Assembly (NCBI RefSeq): GCF_002920635.1 | Contig: NZ_PQSR01000017.1 | Coordinates: 1 to 64,000 of the forward strand | Length of the DNA: 64,000 nucleotides | Direction of reading: 5' to 3' | Source of the DNA: Streptomyces sp. Ru72 | Lineage (GTDB): Bacteria > Actinomycetota > Actinomycetes > Streptomycetales > Streptomycetaceae | Shown here: positions 7,628-15,553 of the stretch, piece after piece | How the letters are laid out: each line of letters begins with the position of its first letter | Numbering within the stretch: position 1 is the first letter of the stretch | Notes under the pieces: model-generated | The model's input: the letters and a program-made list of their open reading frames with translations, nothing else | Database searches by the model: none | What the model was told of the DNA's origin: nothing | Program-made: the position numbers and the translations under genes

Positions 7628-9688
7628 GTGTCCAAACTGACCGACGTGCCCAAACGGATCCTGATCGGGCGCGCACTGCGCAGCGACCGGCTGGGAGAAA
7701 CGCTCCTGCCGAAGCGCATCGCACTCCCCGTCTTCGCCTCCGACCCGCTCTCCTCCGTCGCGTACGCGCCCGGAGAAGTTCTGCTGGTCCTGTCCATCGC
7801 GGGCGTGTCGGCCTACCACTTCAGCCCCTGGATCGCCGTCGCCGTCGTCGTGCTCATGTTCACGGTGGTCGCCTCCTACCGGCAGAACGTGCACGCGTAC
7901 CCCAGCGGCGGCGGCGACTACGAGGTGGCCACCACCAACCTCGGCCCCAAGGCCGGCCTCACCGTCGCCAGCGCCCTGCTCGTCGACTACGTCCTCACGG
8001 TCGCCGTGTCGATCTCGTCCGGCATCGAGAACCTGGGCTCCGCGATCCCCTTCGTCGTCGAGCACAAGGTGTTCTGCGCGGTCGCCGTGGTCGTGCTGCT
8101 CACGCTGATGAACCTGCGTGGCGTCAAGGAGTCCGGCACGCTGTTCGCGATCCCGACCTACGTCTTCGTCGCGGGCGTCTTCATCATGATCGCTTGGGGG
8201 GCGTTCCGCGGGCTGGTCCTCGACGACACCATGCGGGCTCCCACGGCCGCGTACCAGATCAAGGCCGAGCACCAGGGCCTGGCCGGCTTCGCGCTCGTCT
8301 TCCTGCTCCTGCGCGCCTTCTCCTCCGGATGTGCGGCGCTCACCGGCGTGGAGGCGATCTCCAACGGCGTCCCGGCCTTCCGCAAGCCCAAGTCGAAGAA
8401 CGCGGCGACCACGCTCGCGATGATGGGCCTGCTCGCCGTCACCATGTTCTGCGGCATCATCGTCCTCGCCATGACGACCAAGGTCCGCATGGCCGAGCAC
8501 CCGGCCACCGACCTGCTCCACAACGGCAGCCCGCTCGGCTCCGGATACGTCCAGAACCCGGTGATCTCCCAGGTCGCCGAGGCCGTCTTCGGCAAGGGCA
8601 GCTTCCTGTTCGTCGTGCTGGCCGCCGCCACCGCGCTGGTGCTGTTCCTGGCCGCGAACACCGCCTACAACGGCTTCCCGCTGCTCGGCTCGATCCTCGC
8701 CCAGGACCGGTACCTGCCGCGCCAGCTGCACACCCGCGGCGACCGCCTCGCCTTCTCCAACGGCATCGTGCTGCTCGCCGGCGCGGCGACACTGCTGATC
8801 TTCCTCTACGGCGCCGACTCGACCCGGCTGATCCAGCTCTACATCGTGGGCGTGTTCGTCTCCTTCACGCTCAGCCAGACCGGCATGGTCAAGCACTGGA
8901 ACCGGCACCTGGCCGTGGAGAAGGACCAGGCCAAGCGCCGCCACATGATCCGTTCGCGCGCCATCAACGCCTTCGGCGCCTTCTTCACCGGTCTGGTGCT
9001 GGTCGTCGTCCTGGTCACGAAGTTCACGCACGGCGCCTGGGTCGCCCTGCTCGGCATGTGCATCTTCTTCGCGACGATGACCGCGATCCGCCGCCACTAC
9101 GACGGCGTGGCCGAGGAGCTCGCCGCGCCCGAGGGCCCCAGCGACGACAGCGTGCGCCCCTCCCGGGTCCACTCGGTGGTCCTCATCTCCAAGATCCACC
9201 GTCCCACGCTGCGCGCCCTCGCCTACGCCAAACTGCTGCGCTCCGACAGCCTGGAGGCACTCAGCGTCAACGTCGACCCGGCGGAGACGAAGGCGCTGAG
9301 GGAGGAGTGGGAGCGGCGCGGCATCGACGTACCGCTGAAGGTGCTCGACTCGCCGTACCGGGAGATCACCCGCCCGGTGATCGAGTACGTCAAGGGCCTG
9401 CGCCGCGAGTCCCCGCGCGACGCCGTCTCCGTGATCATCCCCGAGTACGTGGTGGGCCACTGGTACGAGCATCTGCTGCACAACCAGAGCGCGCTGCGGC
9501 TCAAGGGCCGGCTGCTGTTCACGCCGGGCATCATGGTGACCTCGGTGCCGTACCAGCTGGCGTCCTCGGAGGCGGCCAAGCGGCGCGCCCGCAAGCGGCA
9601 GGAGTGGAACGCGCCGGGCGCGGTGCGGCGCGGACCGGCGCAGGAGCGGCCGCGGGAGCCGTCGGCCTCCCGGGCGCCGCAGGACTGA
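7628..9688 (+). CDS. APC-superfamily transporter, KimA-like (probable K+ importer)
   Basis: Polytopic membrane protein, 686 residues from GTG 7628 (VSKLTDVPKRILIG). The N-terminal transmembrane core carries LPVFASDPLSSVAYAPGEVL, closely resembling the opening of Bacillus KimA (YdaO), a potassium/proton symporter of the APC superfamily. About twelve hydrophobic helices follow to about residue 480. A soluble C-terminal domain of some 200 residues ends in a basic/proline-rich tail. It is divergent from the two-gene trkA operon and 3 kb from kdpDE, a setting that fits potassium uptake. The alternative is an amino-acid permease, which many databases would call it. The longer upstream reading frame lacks family sequence. 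Confidence 0.85.
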   Translation: MSKLTDVPKRILIGRALRSDRLGETLLPKRIALPVFASDPLSSVAYAPGEVLLVLSIAGVSAYHFSPWIAVAVVVLMFTVVASYRQNVHAYPSGGGDYEVATTNLGPKAGLTVASALLVDYVLTVAVSISSGIENLGSAIPFVVEHKVFCAVAVVVLLTLMNLRGVKESGTLFAIPTYVFVAGVFIMIAWGAFRGLVLDDTMRAPTAAYQIKAEHQGLAGFALVFLLLRAFSSGCAALTGVEAISNGVPAFRKPKSKNAATTLAMMGLLAVTMFCGIIVLAMTTKVRMAEHPATDLLHNGSPLGSGYVQNPVISQVAEAVFGKGSFLFVVLAAATALVLFLAANTAYNGFPLLGSILAQDRYLPRQLHTRGDRLAFSNGIVLLAGAATLLIFLYGADSTRLIQLYIVGVFVSFTLSQTGMVKHWNRHLAVEKDQAKRRHMIRSRAINAFGAFFTGLVLVVVLVTKFTHGAWVALLGMCIFFATMTAIRRHYDGVAEELAAPEGPSDDSVRPSRVHSVVLISKIHRPTLRALAYAKLLRSDSLEALSVNVDPAETKALREEWERRGIDVPLKVLDSPYREITRPVIEYVKGLRRESPRDAVSVIIPEYVVGHWYEHLLHNQSALRLKGRLLFTPGIMVTSVPYQLASSEAAKRRARKRQEWNAPGAVRRGPAQERPREPSASRAPQD

Positions 9689-9824
9689 GCCCCGCCCCCG
9701 GACCACGGTGACCGGCCGGACGGCACCCACGTAGACTGGTGGGCTGTTGTCCGGCCGAGCCGTTGATACGCGCCGTCGTCGTGTTCGCGCCCCTTTCACG
9801 CATCTGGATCTGGAGTCGCCCCCC

Positions 9825-11153
9825 ATGCAGGCAGAACCGAAGAAGTCGCTGGTGGGGGAGGAGTACGAGGTCGAGATCGGCCCCGTCGCCCACGGCGGCC
9901 ACTGCATCGCCCGTACGGAATCCGGGCAGGTCCTCTTCGTCCGGCACGCGCTGCCCGGCGAGCGGGTCGTGGCCCGGGTGACCGAGGGCGAGGAGGGCGC
10001 CCGTTTCCTGCGCGCGGACGCCGTACGCGTGCTGGAGGCGTCGAAGGACCGCGTGGAGGCCCCCTGCCCCTACGCGGGCCCCGGCCGCTGCGGCGGCTGC
10101 GACTGGCAGCACGCCAAGCCGGGCGCACAGCGCCGGCTGAAGGCGGAGGTCATCGCCGAGCAGCTGCTCCGGCTCGCCGGTCTCACGCCCGAGGAGGCGG
10201 GCTGGGACGGCACGGTGGTGCCGGCGGAGGGCGACAAGCTGCCGGCCGGCCAGGTGCCCCAGTGGCGTACGCGGGTGCAGTACGCGGTGGACGCGTCCGG
10301 CAGGGCGGGCCTGCGTCGGCACCGCTCGCACGAGGTGGAGCCGATCGACCACTGCCTGATCGCCGCCGAGGGCGTCAGCGAGCTGGGCATCGAGAAGCGG
10401 GACTGGACGGGGATGGACTCCGTCGAGGCGATCGCGGCGACGGGCTCGCAGGACCGCCAGGTCATCCTGACCCCGAAGCCGGGTGCTCGGCTGCCGCTGG
10501 TGGAACTGGACAAGCCGGTCTCCGTCCTGCGCGTGGACGAGAAGACGGGCGGCATCCACCGCGTCCACGGTCGCCCCTTCGTCCGCGAACGCGCCGACGG
10601 CCGTACGCACCGCGTCGGGGCCGGCGGCTTCTGGCAGGTCCACCCCAAGGCGGCGGACACCCTGGTCACGGCGGTGATGCAGGGGCTGCTGCCACGCAAG
10701 GGCGACATGGCGCTCGACCTGTACTGCGGCGTCGGGCTCTTCGCGGGCGCGCTGGCCGACCGGGTCGGCGAGAAGGGCGCGGTGCTCGGCATCGAGTCGG
10801 GCAGGCGCGCGGTGGAGGACGCCCGCCACAACCTCGCCGACTTCCCGCGTGTGCGCATCGAGCAGGGCAAGGTCGAGTCGGTCCTGCCGCGCACGGGCAT
10901 CACGGAGGTCGACCTGATCGTCCTCGACCCGCCGCGGGCCGGCGCGGGTCGCGGGACGGTCGCCCACCTCTCCTCGCTGGGCGCCCGCAGGATCGCCTAC
11001 GTCGCCTGCGACCCGGCCGCCCTGGCGCGGGACCTGGCGTACTTCCGGGAGGGCGGGTACGGGGTGCGGACGCTGCGGGCGTTCGATCTGTTTCCGATGA
11101 CCTCGCACGTTGAGTGCGTCGCCATTCTGGAGCCCGCGGCAAAGGGCCTCTGA
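9825..11153 (+). CDS. TRAM-domain class I RNA methyltransferase (RumA/TrmA-like)
   Basis: S-adenosylmethionine-dependent enzyme of the RNA m5U methyltransferase family, 442 residues from ATG 9825 (MQAEPKKSL). It has an N-terminal TRAM RNA-binding domain (about 8-70, VEIGPVAHGGHCIAR...ALPGERVVARV), an iron-sulfur-type cysteine cluster (CPYAGPGRCGGCDWQH, about residues 82-97), and a Rossmann methyltransferase domain with DLYCGVGLFAG. It also has LDPPRAG and the catalytic cysteine context VACDPA near the C-terminus. It probably methylates a uridine in rRNA or tRNA; which site cannot be told. It stands alone, and the next coding sequence begins some 270 bases later. Confidence 0.92.
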   Translation: MQAEPKKSLVGEEYEVEIGPVAHGGHCIARTESGQVLFVRHALPGERVVARVTEGEEGARFLRADAVRVLEASKDRVEAPCPYAGPGRCGGCDWQHAKPGAQRRLKAEVIAEQLLRLAGLTPEEAGWDGTVVPAEGDKLPAGQVPQWRTRVQYAVDASGRAGLRRHRSHEVEPIDHCLIAAEGVSELGIEKRDWTGMDSVEAIAATGSQDRQVILTPKPGARLPLVELDKPVSVLRVDEKTGGIHRVHGRPFVRERADGRTHRVGAGGFWQVHPKAADTLVTAVMQGLLPRKGDMALDLYCGVGLFAGALADRVGEKGAVLGIESGRRAVEDARHNLADFPRVRIEQGKVESVLPRTGITEVDLIVLDPPRAGAGRGTVAHLSSLGARRIAYVACDPAALARDLAYFREGGYGVRTLRAFDLFPMTSHVECVAILEPAAKGL

Positions 11154-11425
11154 CCTGCACATTCATGGATCCGGTAGATCTGTACGACGTGTTTCCGCGG
11201 CCCGGGCGGGTACAGCGTGCGGAGTGCGTCGTGACGCCTGAATCCGGTGTGGATTCGAGGACGGAGACCGGAGAAGCACGGTCGTAGCCTCGGCCGCTGG
11301 TGAGCTCTTGCGGGGGCAGGGCTGCGGTTGTTGGTCGGGCCGTGTGCTGACGAGGAGCTGACGGATGGAGGCCATGCGGCACCCTCGGCCGGCGCGGGGA
11401 GTACGGATCCGCGGACATCCCAGGC

Positions 11426-11797
11426 GTGGCGACGCGAAACCACCGCTGCATGGTTGGTGACCGCGACTGCGGCAGCAACGACCCCTATGCCGTGCGTATC
11501 ACCTTCCGTGCGGGTCCGGACGCGCTGGACTGGGTCTTCGCTCGCAGCCTGCTCATCGGAGGGTTGACCGAGCCGACGGGCGGCGGTGATGTCGAGGTCA
11601 GGCCCTCACGCCGTCATGGCGTGGCCACCGTGCAGATCGCTTTGCAGGGTCCCGGGGCGCATGTCGTGCTGGAAGCCCCGGCCCGTTTCATCGCCGCGTT
11701 CGTCAGACGCACCTGTGCGGGGGTGCCTCCTGGTACGGAGCACCATCACATCGGTCTCGACCATCTCGCCCGTCAGTTCCTCAGGCACGTCAGCTGA
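11426..11797 (+). CDS. SsgA/SsgB-family sporulation protein, N-terminally shortened
   Basis: SsgA-like proteins are confined to morphologically complex actinomycetes and steer sporulation-specific division (SsgB recruits FtsZ). The sequence from DPYAVRITF through GGDVEVRPSR, EAPARFIAAFVRRT and VPPGTEHHHIGLDH follows SsgB closely to the end. The first 25-30 residues of the family (the ELxLxL...PVPAxLxY strand region) are missing. They are replaced by a cysteine-bearing stretch with no family resemblance, and I cannot find them upstream in any frame. GTG 11426 or ATG 11450 could serve as start, and neither has a Shine-Dalgarno sequence. Length 123 residues against about 135-145 usually. It may be a divergent paralogue or a decaying copy. 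Confidence 0.75.
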   Translation: MATRNHRCMVGDRDCGSNDPYAVRITFRAGPDALDWVFARSLLIGGLTEPTGGGDVEVRPSRRHGVATVQIALQGPGAHVVLEAPARFIAAFVRRTCAGVPPGTEHHHIGLDHLARQFLRHVS

Positions 11798-11813
11798 CCG
11801 TGGCAAGCGGTCT

Positions 11814-12395
11814 TCATGTGGTGCCAGTGAGACACATGAGGCGGTCGATGAGGGGCCCGACAGCGTCCGGGCCGCTGGGTCCGGTGCCGAACAGGAGTGA
11901 GGCGTACAGCGGGGCCAGGACGATCTCGAAGACCTCCTGGACGCTGGGAGGGTTCTCGCCCCGTGCGGCGGCGCGGTCCAGTACGGCCCGCAGGTCGTCG
12001 AATCGTTTGACCAGGGCAGGTGGCAGCCTGTCCGTTCCGCCCCCGTCGCTCTCCAGCCGGATGGCGACGAGTGTGTGCAGCAGCATCTTGCCGACGGGGC
12101 CGGCGACGTCCTCGGCGGCCCGCCGGACATGACGCTCCAGGTCCTCCCGCAGGGATCCGGTGTCGGGCATGGGTGCGCTCAGATGCTCATTGACGACGTC
12201 AAGGAGCAGGCCGTCCAGGGTCTTCCAGCGGCGGTAGAGGGTGCCCAGGTGGACCCCGGAGCGTTCGGCCACCTGCGCGAGGGTCAGCTCCGACAGGGGC
12301 TGTGTGCGCGCGAGGTCCTCAACGGCCCGGTGCACGTCCGCCCGCACCCGGGCGGTCCGGCCGCCGGGGCGGCGGACGGTCGGCTGGTCAGTCAT
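11814..12395 (-). CDS. TetR/AcrR-family transcriptional regulator
   Basis: Repressor-type regulator of 193 residues. The N-terminal helix-turn-helix (about 22-65) reads ELTLAQVAERSGVHLGTLYRRW; the C-terminal ligand/dimer domain (about 75-190) is not assignable to a ligand. It is divergent from the alpha/beta hydrolase gene at 12489. The 93-base gap between them holds two near-identical palindromes (GCGAAA-N2-TTTCGC type), one just upstream of each gene, so it most likely represses itself and the hydrolase. The ligand may be the hydrolase substrate or product. Confidence 0.9.
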   Translation of the reverse strand: MTDQPTVRRPGGRTARVRADVHRAVEDLARTQPLSELTLAQVAERSGVHLGTLYRRWKTLDGLLLDVVNEHLSAPMPDTGSLREDLERHVRRAAEDVAGPVGKMLLHTLVAIRLESDGGGTDRLPPALVKRFDDLRAVLDRAAARGENPPSVQEVFEIVLAPLYASLLFGTGPSGPDAVGPLIDRLMCLTGTT

Positions 12396-12409
12396 GCGCC
12401 CAGCTTAAC

Positions 12410-12423
12410 GCGAAAGCTTTCAC
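12410..12423. promoter_or_regulatory. candidate TetR operator 1
   Basis: GCGAAAGCTTTCAC is a near-perfect palindrome (arms GCGAAA and TTTCaC, spacer 2), preceded by AAC. It lies 15 bases upstream of the tetR start codon, on the side serving tetR. Confidence 0.6.
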
Positions 12424-12459
12424 ATTTGGCGAAGGGGGTGTACCTTCGATTCGCGTAAC

Positions 12460-12473
12460 GCGAAAAGTTTCGC
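12460..12473. promoter_or_regulatory. candidate TetR operator 2
   Basis: GCGAAAAGTTTCGC is a perfect 6-2-6 palindrome, also preceded by AAC and exactly 50 bases from operator 1. It sits just before the Shine-Dalgarno AAGGAG (12478-12483) of the hydrolase, so a bound repressor would block that transcript. Confidence 0.65.
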
Positions 12474-12488
12474 TTTTAAGGAGCGGTC

Positions 12489-13715
12489 ATGCGTCCTGTG
12501 CTCTTCGAGAACAACCCTTCGTTCTGGTTCGAGACCCTGCGGTCCTTCGGCCACATCACCTACGGCGGCGCCGACTTCGGCGAAGTGCTGATCACCGCGC
12601 AGCGCATCCGCGAGGGCGACTTCGACAGCTGGTACGACGAGTGGCTGCTCACCGCCGACCGCGTCGCCGAGGTGGCCCGCGAGGCCGAGAAGGCGGGACA
12701 CCCGGTCTCCGCCCGCGACGCCTGGCTGCGCGCCTCGAACTACTACCGCTCCGCGGAGTTCTTCCTGCACGGAAACCCCGGCGACCCGCGGATCGACCAC
12801 GCCTACGAGGCGAGCGTGGCGGCCTTCAAGTCCGCGATGGCGCTGTCCGAGCGCCCGGTGACCCCGGTGGACATCCCGTTCGAGGACACCACCCTGCCCG
12901 GCTACTTCTACGAGGCCGCCGACGACGGCCAGGGCCGGCCCCACCCAGTGGTGCTCATCCACAACGGCTTCGACGGCACCGCCGAGGAGTGCCACTTCTT
13001 CGGCATCCCCAGCCTCGTCGAACGCGGCTACCACGTGCTCGCCTTCGACGGCCCCGGCCAGCCCGGGCCCATGCACCGCGAGAACCTGGTCTTCCGTCCC
13101 GACTGGGAGACTGTCGTTGGCGCCGCCATCGACTTCGTCCTCACCCGCGACGACGTCGACCCCGAGGGCATCGCCCTGATCGGACTGAGTATGGGCGGCC
13201 AGCTCGCTCCCCGCGCCGCGGCCTTCGAACACCGCATCAAGGCCGTCGTCTCCGTCGACGGCGTCTACGACATCGCCAAGAACTTCATCGCCGACATCCC
13301 CGGCGCCACCCGCGAGGAGAAGGCCGCGCTGCTGCGCGCCGAGAGCGCCCCCGAGGTCGACGCCCAGCTGGAGCAGGCCATCGCCGACTCCCCGGTGATG
13401 CGCTGGGCACTCTCCCACGGCTCCTGGGTCTTCGGCGTCGACACCCCCCGCCAGGTGCTGGCCTCGATGCTCGACTACTACCTCGGCGACGGCATCGCCG
13501 AGCAGATCGAGGCACCGCTGCTGATCTGCGAAGCCGAGGGCGACCTGTTCTTCACCGGCCAGCCCGAGGCACTCCACGAGCACGCCCCCAACAGCACCCT
13601 CCTCGTCTTCGACGACGAACTCGGCGCCAACGCCCACTGCCACGTCGGCGCCCAGCGCCTTGCCTCCGCCCGCATCGCCGACTGGCTCGACGAGACGCTG
13701 CGCCCGGCCGCCTGA
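12489..13715 (+). CDS. alpha/beta hydrolase (FrsA/2,6-dihydropseudooxynicotine hydrolase-like)
   Basis: Cytoplasmic hydrolase of 408 residues with a long helical N-terminal cap region (about 1-130) and an alpha/beta-hydrolase core. The nucleophile is Ser234 in GLSMGG; the acid is probably the Asp in EAEGDLFFTG and the histidine one of those in ANAHCHVGA. The FENNPSFWFETLR opening and the large N-terminal domain resemble the group containing C-C bond hydrolases and FrsA-like esterases; the substrate is unknown. A good AAGGAG lies five bases before ATG. The gene is divergent from and probably repressed by the neighbouring TetR. A small hairpin (GGGCCGG 13732-13738 with CCGGCCC 13746-13752) follows. 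Confidence 0.88.
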   Translation: MRPVLFENNPSFWFETLRSFGHITYGGADFGEVLITAQRIREGDFDSWYDEWLLTADRVAEVAREAEKAGHPVSARDAWLRASNYYRSAEFFLHGNPGDPRIDHAYEASVAAFKSAMALSERPVTPVDIPFEDTTLPGYFYEAADDGQGRPHPVVLIHNGFDGTAEECHFFGIPSLVERGYHVLAFDGPGQPGPMHRENLVFRPDWETVVGAAIDFVLTRDDVDPEGIALIGLSMGGQLAPRAAAFEHRIKAVVSVDGVYDIAKNFIADIPGATREEKAALLRAESAPEVDAQLEQAIADSPVMRWALSHGSWVFGVDTPRQVLASMLDYYLGDGIAEQIEAPLLICEAEGDLFFTGQPEALHEHAPNSTLLVFDDELGANAHCHVGAQRLASARIADWLDETLRPAA

Positions 13716-13792
13716 ACCCACCACCCACCCGGGGCCGGTCCACGGCCGGCCCGCCATCACCGAGCATCACTGAGAAAGTAAGGAAGACAGTC

Positions 13793-13966
13793 ATGTCTCG
13801 GCAGCCGTGCACCGCGCTCGCGTCAGCCGCGCTCCTAACCCCGCCCCGACCAGACGGTGCCCCGCAGACGTTGGTCAGCGCGGACCCGCCGCGCTGCGCG
13901 CGCCCCGCTCGTCGGCATGCCACCGCCGCCACATCGGTCAGTGGCTTGTCACGCGACCGTGGCTGA
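13793..13966 (+). CDS. short hypothetical ORF, possibly a gene remnant
   Basis: A 57-codon ORF starting MSRQPCTALAS. Its translation start region (GTAAGGAAGACAGTC-ATG) is almost the same as that of the NTF2-like gene at 14365 (GGAAGGAAGACAGCC-ATG). The rest is proline/arginine-rich with no recognisable domain, so it looks like a start site followed by non-family sequence, perhaps the stump of a deleted or decayed gene. Whether it is translated is doubtful. Confidence 0.25.
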   Translation: MSRQPCTALASAALLTPPRPDGAPQTLVSADPPRCARPARRHATAATSVSGLSRDRG

Positions 13967-14117
13967 GCCGGGGATGAAGTCGACCGTCCTGTGGCCACGC
14001 AGCCCGCCCCGTTCCATAGGTGCCCTTCGACTGCGACGCCGAGGAGATCTTCGCTTCGACGCCAGTCGGCCCGCCCGCGCGCTGATGAGCGGCCTAGGTG
14101 TTGACACCCCCAGAAGA

Positions 14118-14133
14118 GAGTGGTTAATTACTT
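14118..14133. promoter_or_regulatory. operator copy A of a four-site TetR regulon
   Basis: GAGTGGTTAATTACTT, 11 bases after a perfect TTGACA -35 box (14101-14106). It fits the consensus RAGYGGTYRRYYRCTY shared with sites at 14278, 14934 and 15554. Confidence 0.55.
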
Positions 14134-14277
14134 ATATTCGAACCTGCCGAAGTGCGGGATGGAAGGCGGATAGCCTCTATGAGACCCTCTTGGCCAGGAC
14201 ATATGACATGCGTCCCGGCCGGATCCAGGTGGGCTAGTCGTCCAGCGAGACTTCAGGCCCCTCTACGACAACTAACT

Positions 14278-14293
14278 AAGCGGTCGATCGCTT
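14278..14293. promoter_or_regulatory. operator copy B, upstream of the NTF2-like gene
   Basis: AAGCGGTCGATCGCTT fits the consensus RAGYGGTYRRYYRCTY and lies about 70 bases before the start codon of the NTF2-like gene at 14365, a position suited to repressing its promoter. Confidence 0.6.
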
Positions 14294-14364
14294 CGCTGTC
14301 GTCGAGTGGTCGCAATCATCACTACCCGTTTCGGCGGGTCACTTAGGAAGGAAGGAAGACAGCC

Positions 14365-14835
14365 ATGGCTGAGACGGTTTCCCCGCAGGACACCGACACC
14401 ATCCGGGCCGGCGCGCAGCGGGCTTTCAGGAACCATCTGGACTACCTGTCCTCCGGGCGGATCCCGGAGTGGGTGGACCTGTTCACCGAGGACGGGGTGC
14501 TGGAGTTCCCGTACGCCCCCAAGGGCTTCCCCGGCAAGACCGTGGGCAAGGAGGGGCTGTATGAGTACATGAAGAACTTCCCGGAGCACTTCCGTGTGGA
14601 GTTCGTCGACCTGCACTTCCACGAGACGGTCGATCCCTCGCTGGTGATCGCCGAGTTCAAGAGCGTGGGCACCGCACTGGCCACCGGCCGGCCGTACAAC
14701 CAGACGTACATCTCGGTGGTCGAGACGCAGGACGGCAAGATCAGCCGTTACGTCGACTTCTGGAACCCGCTCGTGGGCATCGAGGCCCTCGGCGGCAGCC
14801 CGGCCGACATGGTCTCGGCCTTCAGCAACGACTGA
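14365..14835 (+). CDS. NTF2-like (SnoaL/PhzB-type) protein
   Basis: Small alpha+beta-barrel protein of 156 residues in the nuclear-transport-factor-2/ketosteroid-isomerase superfamily. Landmarks are the N-terminal helices (IRAGAQRAFRNHLDYLSSG), WVDLFTEDGVLEFPYAP, the middle strands (FVDLHFHETVD, VIAEFKSVGTA) and the closing strand GKISRYVDFWNPL. This last resembles the PhzA/PhzB end, where the family binds small ligands. Such proteins act as isomerases, cyclases, hydrolases or ligand carriers; none can be chosen here. A GGAAGGAAG ribosome site precedes ATG 14365. It shares an operator type with the downstream tetR and exporter genes, so it may act on the same compound. Confidence 0.85.
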   Translation: MAETVSPQDTDTIRAGAQRAFRNHLDYLSSGRIPEWVDLFTEDGVLEFPYAPKGFPGKTVGKEGLYEYMKNFPEHFRVEFVDLHFHETVDPSLVIAEFKSVGTALATGRPYNQTYISVVETQDGKISRYVDFWNPLVGIEALGGSPADMVSAFSND

Positions 14836-14933
14836 GGCCGCACGTCACCTCCGGCGGCGGAGGGACCGCTCACCGCGACACTGCGGTCTCTCCGCACCGG
14901 AACGTTGGGCGCGACTTGACGGCCCTAGTGTGA

Positions 14934-14949
14934 AAGTGGTTGGTTACTC
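14934..14949. promoter_or_regulatory. operator copy C, at the tetR start
   Basis: AAGTGGTTGGTTACTC fits RAGYGGTYRRYYRCTY. It lies 12 bases after TTGACG (14916-14921) and two bases before the tetR start codon ATG 14952. With that -35 box transcription would begin about at the ATG, so the mRNA may be leaderless and the site autoregulatory. Confidence 0.6.
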
Positions 14950-14951
14950 AC

Positions 14952-15497
14952 ATGGAGACAAGGACACGGCAGCGTTCCACCGCTGACGAGCGCCGGGCCA
15001 CGGTCATGCGCACGGCGATAAAGACGTTCGCCGAGCGCGGGTACTACGGGACCTCGACGATGGACGTGGCCAAGGCCGCCGGCATCTCGCAGGGCTACCT
15101 GTACCGGTTGTTCAAGGACAAGGAGACGCTGTTCGCGGCCCTGGTCGACTTCTGTTCGGCCCGTCTGCGGGAGGGTGCCGCCGCGGCGGCCGCATCGGTG
15201 GAGTCCACCGATCCGGAAGCGGTCCTCAAGGCTCTGACGGCCTCCTACGACGAGATCATCACCGACCGGGACGTGCTCATGATTCTCATGCATGCCCAGT
15301 GCAGCGCGAGCGAGCCCGTCATCGGCGAGGCGGTCCGCGCCTGTTACGCCAAGCAGGTCGAGTACGTCCGCGCCGTCTCCGGCGCCTCCGACGAGCAGAT
15401 CCGCCGCTACTTCGCCGACGGCCTGCTCAGCAACGTCCTGGTGGCGATCGACGCCCTCACCATCGACGCACCCTGGGCGCGCACTCTGCGCGCCTAG
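14952..15497 (+). CDS. TetR/AcrR-family transcriptional regulator
   Basis: Repressor of 181 residues from ATG 14952 (METRTRQRSTADERR). The helix-turn-helix (about 15-60) is canonical: FAERGYYGTSTMDVAKAAGISQGYLYRLFKDKETLF. The C-terminal domain (about 70-175) binds an unknown ligand. No Shine-Dalgarno sequence precedes ATG, and the operator ends two bases before it, consistent with a leaderless, autoregulated gene. It is flanked by the NTF2-like gene and a DHA2-type exporter that carry the same operator, so the likely role is ligand-induced release of exporter and NTF2-like protein. An upstream in-frame TTG at 14940 would place the start inside the operator and is less likely. Confidence 0.92.
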   Translation: METRTRQRSTADERRATVMRTAIKTFAERGYYGTSTMDVAKAAGISQGYLYRLFKDKETLFAALVDFCSARLREGAAAAAASVESTDPEAVLKALTASYDEIITDRDVLMILMHAQCSASEPVIGEAVRACYAKQVEYVRAVSGASDEQIRRYFADGLLSNVLVAIDALTIDAPWARTLRA

Positions 15498-15553
15498 CGG
15501 CAGCACCCCCTGCCGGGCCGCTCCGGGCGGCCCCTCTCTTTCGTCCTGAAAGT

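Larger units (their letters stand above)
13967..14364. other. gene-poor segment with decayed coding sequence
   Basis: No intact gene is seen. There is a promoter-like TTGACA at 14101-14106, operator copies at 14118 and 14278, and a 33-codon open stretch from 14136 (RTCRSAGWKADSLYETLLAR ending before TAG 14237). That stretch begins with ATT exactly where the downstream tetR gene has ATG relative to its operator. I read it as a decayed copy of an operator-controlled gene, but cannot name the family. Confidence 0.4.

Noticed and set aside
7613..9907. Long minus-strand frame over the APC transporter
   Set aside because: Shadow frame with Asp/Arg/Gly/Val bias; the plus strand has the transporter motifs and helices.
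11154..11425. A missing N-terminus of the SsgB-like gene hidden upstream by a frameshift
   Set aside because: None of the three plus-strand frames upstream shows the SsgA-family N-terminal pattern.
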